Source: Piromyces finnis
Taxonomy: Eukaryota; Neocallimastigomycota; Neocallimastigomycetes; Neocallimastigales; Neocallimastigaceae
Assembly (NCBI GenBank): GCA_002104945.1
Contig: MCFH01000055.1
Coordinates: 124,001 to 188,000 of the forward strand
Reading direction: 5' to 3'
Length of the DNA stretch: 64,000 bases
This document shows, piece after piece, positions 63,901-64,000 of this stretch (the stretch's first letter is position 1; each line of letters begins with the position of its first letter). The notes under the pieces are model-generated. The model made no database searches. It had not been told where the DNA came from and saw only the letters and a program-made list of their open reading frames with translations. The position numbers were made by a program, and so were the translations under genes.

Positions 63901-64000
63901 AACCAATAAAGAAAAAGAAAACAATAATGACATTTCAGGAAGTAACGACGGCAATATAAATAACTTTACCTTGGAAGAAAATAATTTAAAATATAATAAT
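60974..64000 (+). mobile_element. Ty1/copia LTR retrotransposon, truncated by window end
   Basis: The protein order Gag, protease, integrase before reverse transcriptase defines Ty1/copia. Only the first 1009 codons are in the window. Reverse transcriptase, RNase H and the 3' LTR would lie beyond 64000. The 5' LTR was not identified. Confidence 0.85.
60974..64000 (+). CDS. Gag-Pol polyprotein of a Ty1/copia element (partial)
   Basis: One open frame with no stop or frameshift runs from the ATG at 60974 to the window end (1009 codons). Residues about 20-230 are the Gag (UBN2/retrotran_gag) part, with WQMFMRNILNYYGLEDWVDE and LIRYTLGPN. A CCHC zinc knuckle CYFCHQKGHTVKQC begins at C295. The aspartic protease active site is LDSGASNH (D396). 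A GAG-pre-integrase HHCC segment starts with WHRRIGHL (531). The integrase catalytic triad is D582 (HIDLVGP), D644 (RSDNGTEF) and E680 (NGRAERFNGK), with exactly 35 residues between the last two, then VFGCKVYYL and IFIGYDESSVGYRIF. From about 800 to the end there is a roughly 200-residue Lys/Glu/Asn-rich linker with a coiled coil (NIEEKLDKLTSLLNKEK). The intact frame suggests a recent or active copy. Confidence 0.92.
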   Translation, partial: MSKRKSNGDTGSIPIFDPTVMLGKVTYELNNKNFITWQMFMRNILNYYGLEDWVDENKTPKIKSDEGMDIDGEEYLKAPFEINTYYDKNVTEDDLKTDRNIQFLIRYTLGPNCQQDIQDRSLTSYEMWKLLEDIYLGDKIERKNRLIKETNSLKYDPKESFSRFVNKLNSNFNKLEQLNVKIDDEEKIGLLYQALPEKYRKVTVLKHEDWEECKKDTARMIDKMNKFDPKEKSETFGIRHIFSVEGSYKGDKRKESTKYYRNKQSNNHNKNTNKGKEKSNEERNWNNKNKQNITCYFCHQKGHTVKQCRIQKELSEEVTRRLRKEKNKGKEAFLATGEIVNKQTTEDFEPEVGYQDLFTVDYNTLFDNNNDECNNKSCNYVSCENVPTSFTTWTLDSGASNHITKDIGILKNVFEHVEPINYANGATTKSTHMGEVNGSINEEPIKLEDVMYIPDVKRNLISVAKLVKSGYQIIFDEKNNNVFAYIKDKKTDNVYEVKANEYDVFNLYIKEGNVVNNYSMCDNVRNNGEYWHRRIGHLNFNNNDEKNNIHNCTICMRSKMKEIPHKRSDSRASSVLELVHIDLVGPITPSIHDNVYFLSILDDYSRYGWVIFVKNKSDVFKEFGNWLNKTTNELSSKVKYLRSDNGTEFTSNNFKELCNEYGITQQFTVPGNPEQNGRAERFNGKLIKTATAMLMDARLCRRFWEDAVKTANYVHNRVPHSGINGEIPFELMYNRKVDYKNLRVFGCKVYYLDDSNIPKFQDKTKEGIFIGYDESSVGYRIFDIKSRKIKVKRVVGFLEEEPGDYNYNLEKENNNETYSQDTETFQVRNFNYMYDKENENNNNKDKKEKDISNENDKLMNENLETLNDKTSNKEDLKEVNYEEKFRNIEEKLDKLTSLLNKEKNNSSESFMQVCEDTNDSNMSIEDSEEEDLNLLDYIKLKEKKKERLNKNNYQKIEGMEENKEIKISTSMESVSETNKEKENNNDISGSNDGNINNFTLEENNLKYNN

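Overview
The window looks like nuclear DNA of an anaerobic gut fungus (Neocallimastigomycota, such as Neocallimastix, Piromyces or Anaeromyces). Intergenic DNA and introns are extremely A+T rich (by eye well over 80%; not computed), full of long homopolymers and ATT/ATTT microsatellites. Proteins carry poly-asparagine tracts, introns are short GT-AG introns, and there are two fungal division-2 chitin synthases. A bacterial-type chorismate mutase and several retroelements also fit that lineage. The lineage is an inference; the fungal nature is well supported.

Layout. 180-3382 (-): a 12-exon WDR26/GID7 orthologue (LisH-CTLH plus WD40), rebuilt exon by exon. 5702-18401 (-): a cluster of single-pass membrane proteins with no signal peptide, Asn/Gln/Ser-rich sequence before the membrane segment, a basic stop-transfer and a disordered tail. 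Two of these tails share QPIM[IV]DPQF and a third has a looser version. Within the cluster sit an LRR gene interrupted by an in-frame TGA (10120-11367), a 53-bp perfect inverted repeat and two SINE-like insertions. 22129-25438 (+) and 34219-37389 (+): two paralogous chitin synthases with one intron each. Between them lie a five-exon PAAT/C10orf88-like gene (25950-27226) and a further single-pass membrane protein (28340-29929) whose tail repeats FxxNLxLWxN four times. 42105-42594 (+): a heterotrimeric G-protein gamma subunit ending in a CaaX box. 44389-47025 (-): an 878-residue ankyrin protein. 48494-48778 (+): a small AroQ-type chorismate mutase. 49250-51300 (-): a decayed LINE reverse transcriptase. 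51805-58816 (-): a secreted plant-type LRR protein built from about 35 exons, with one LRR per phase-2 exon. 60974 to the end (+): a Ty1/copia Gag-Pol that runs off the window.

The clearest young feature is a SINE-like retroposon present three times (12067, 18810, 43554). Each copy has a 535-bp body, a pure poly-A tail and its own 13-14 bp target-site duplication. The copies differ at only a few bases, and the head resembles a tRNA with a perfect B box.

Functionally the genes cover cell-wall synthesis (chitin synthases), signalling (G gamma), ubiquitin ligation (GID7/CTLH), aromatic amino-acid synthesis (chorismate mutase) and several surface or membrane proteins of unknown role. Nothing suggests co-transcription. 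Spliced models were built by hand from GT-AG sites, frame and family resemblance; no alignment or search was run.
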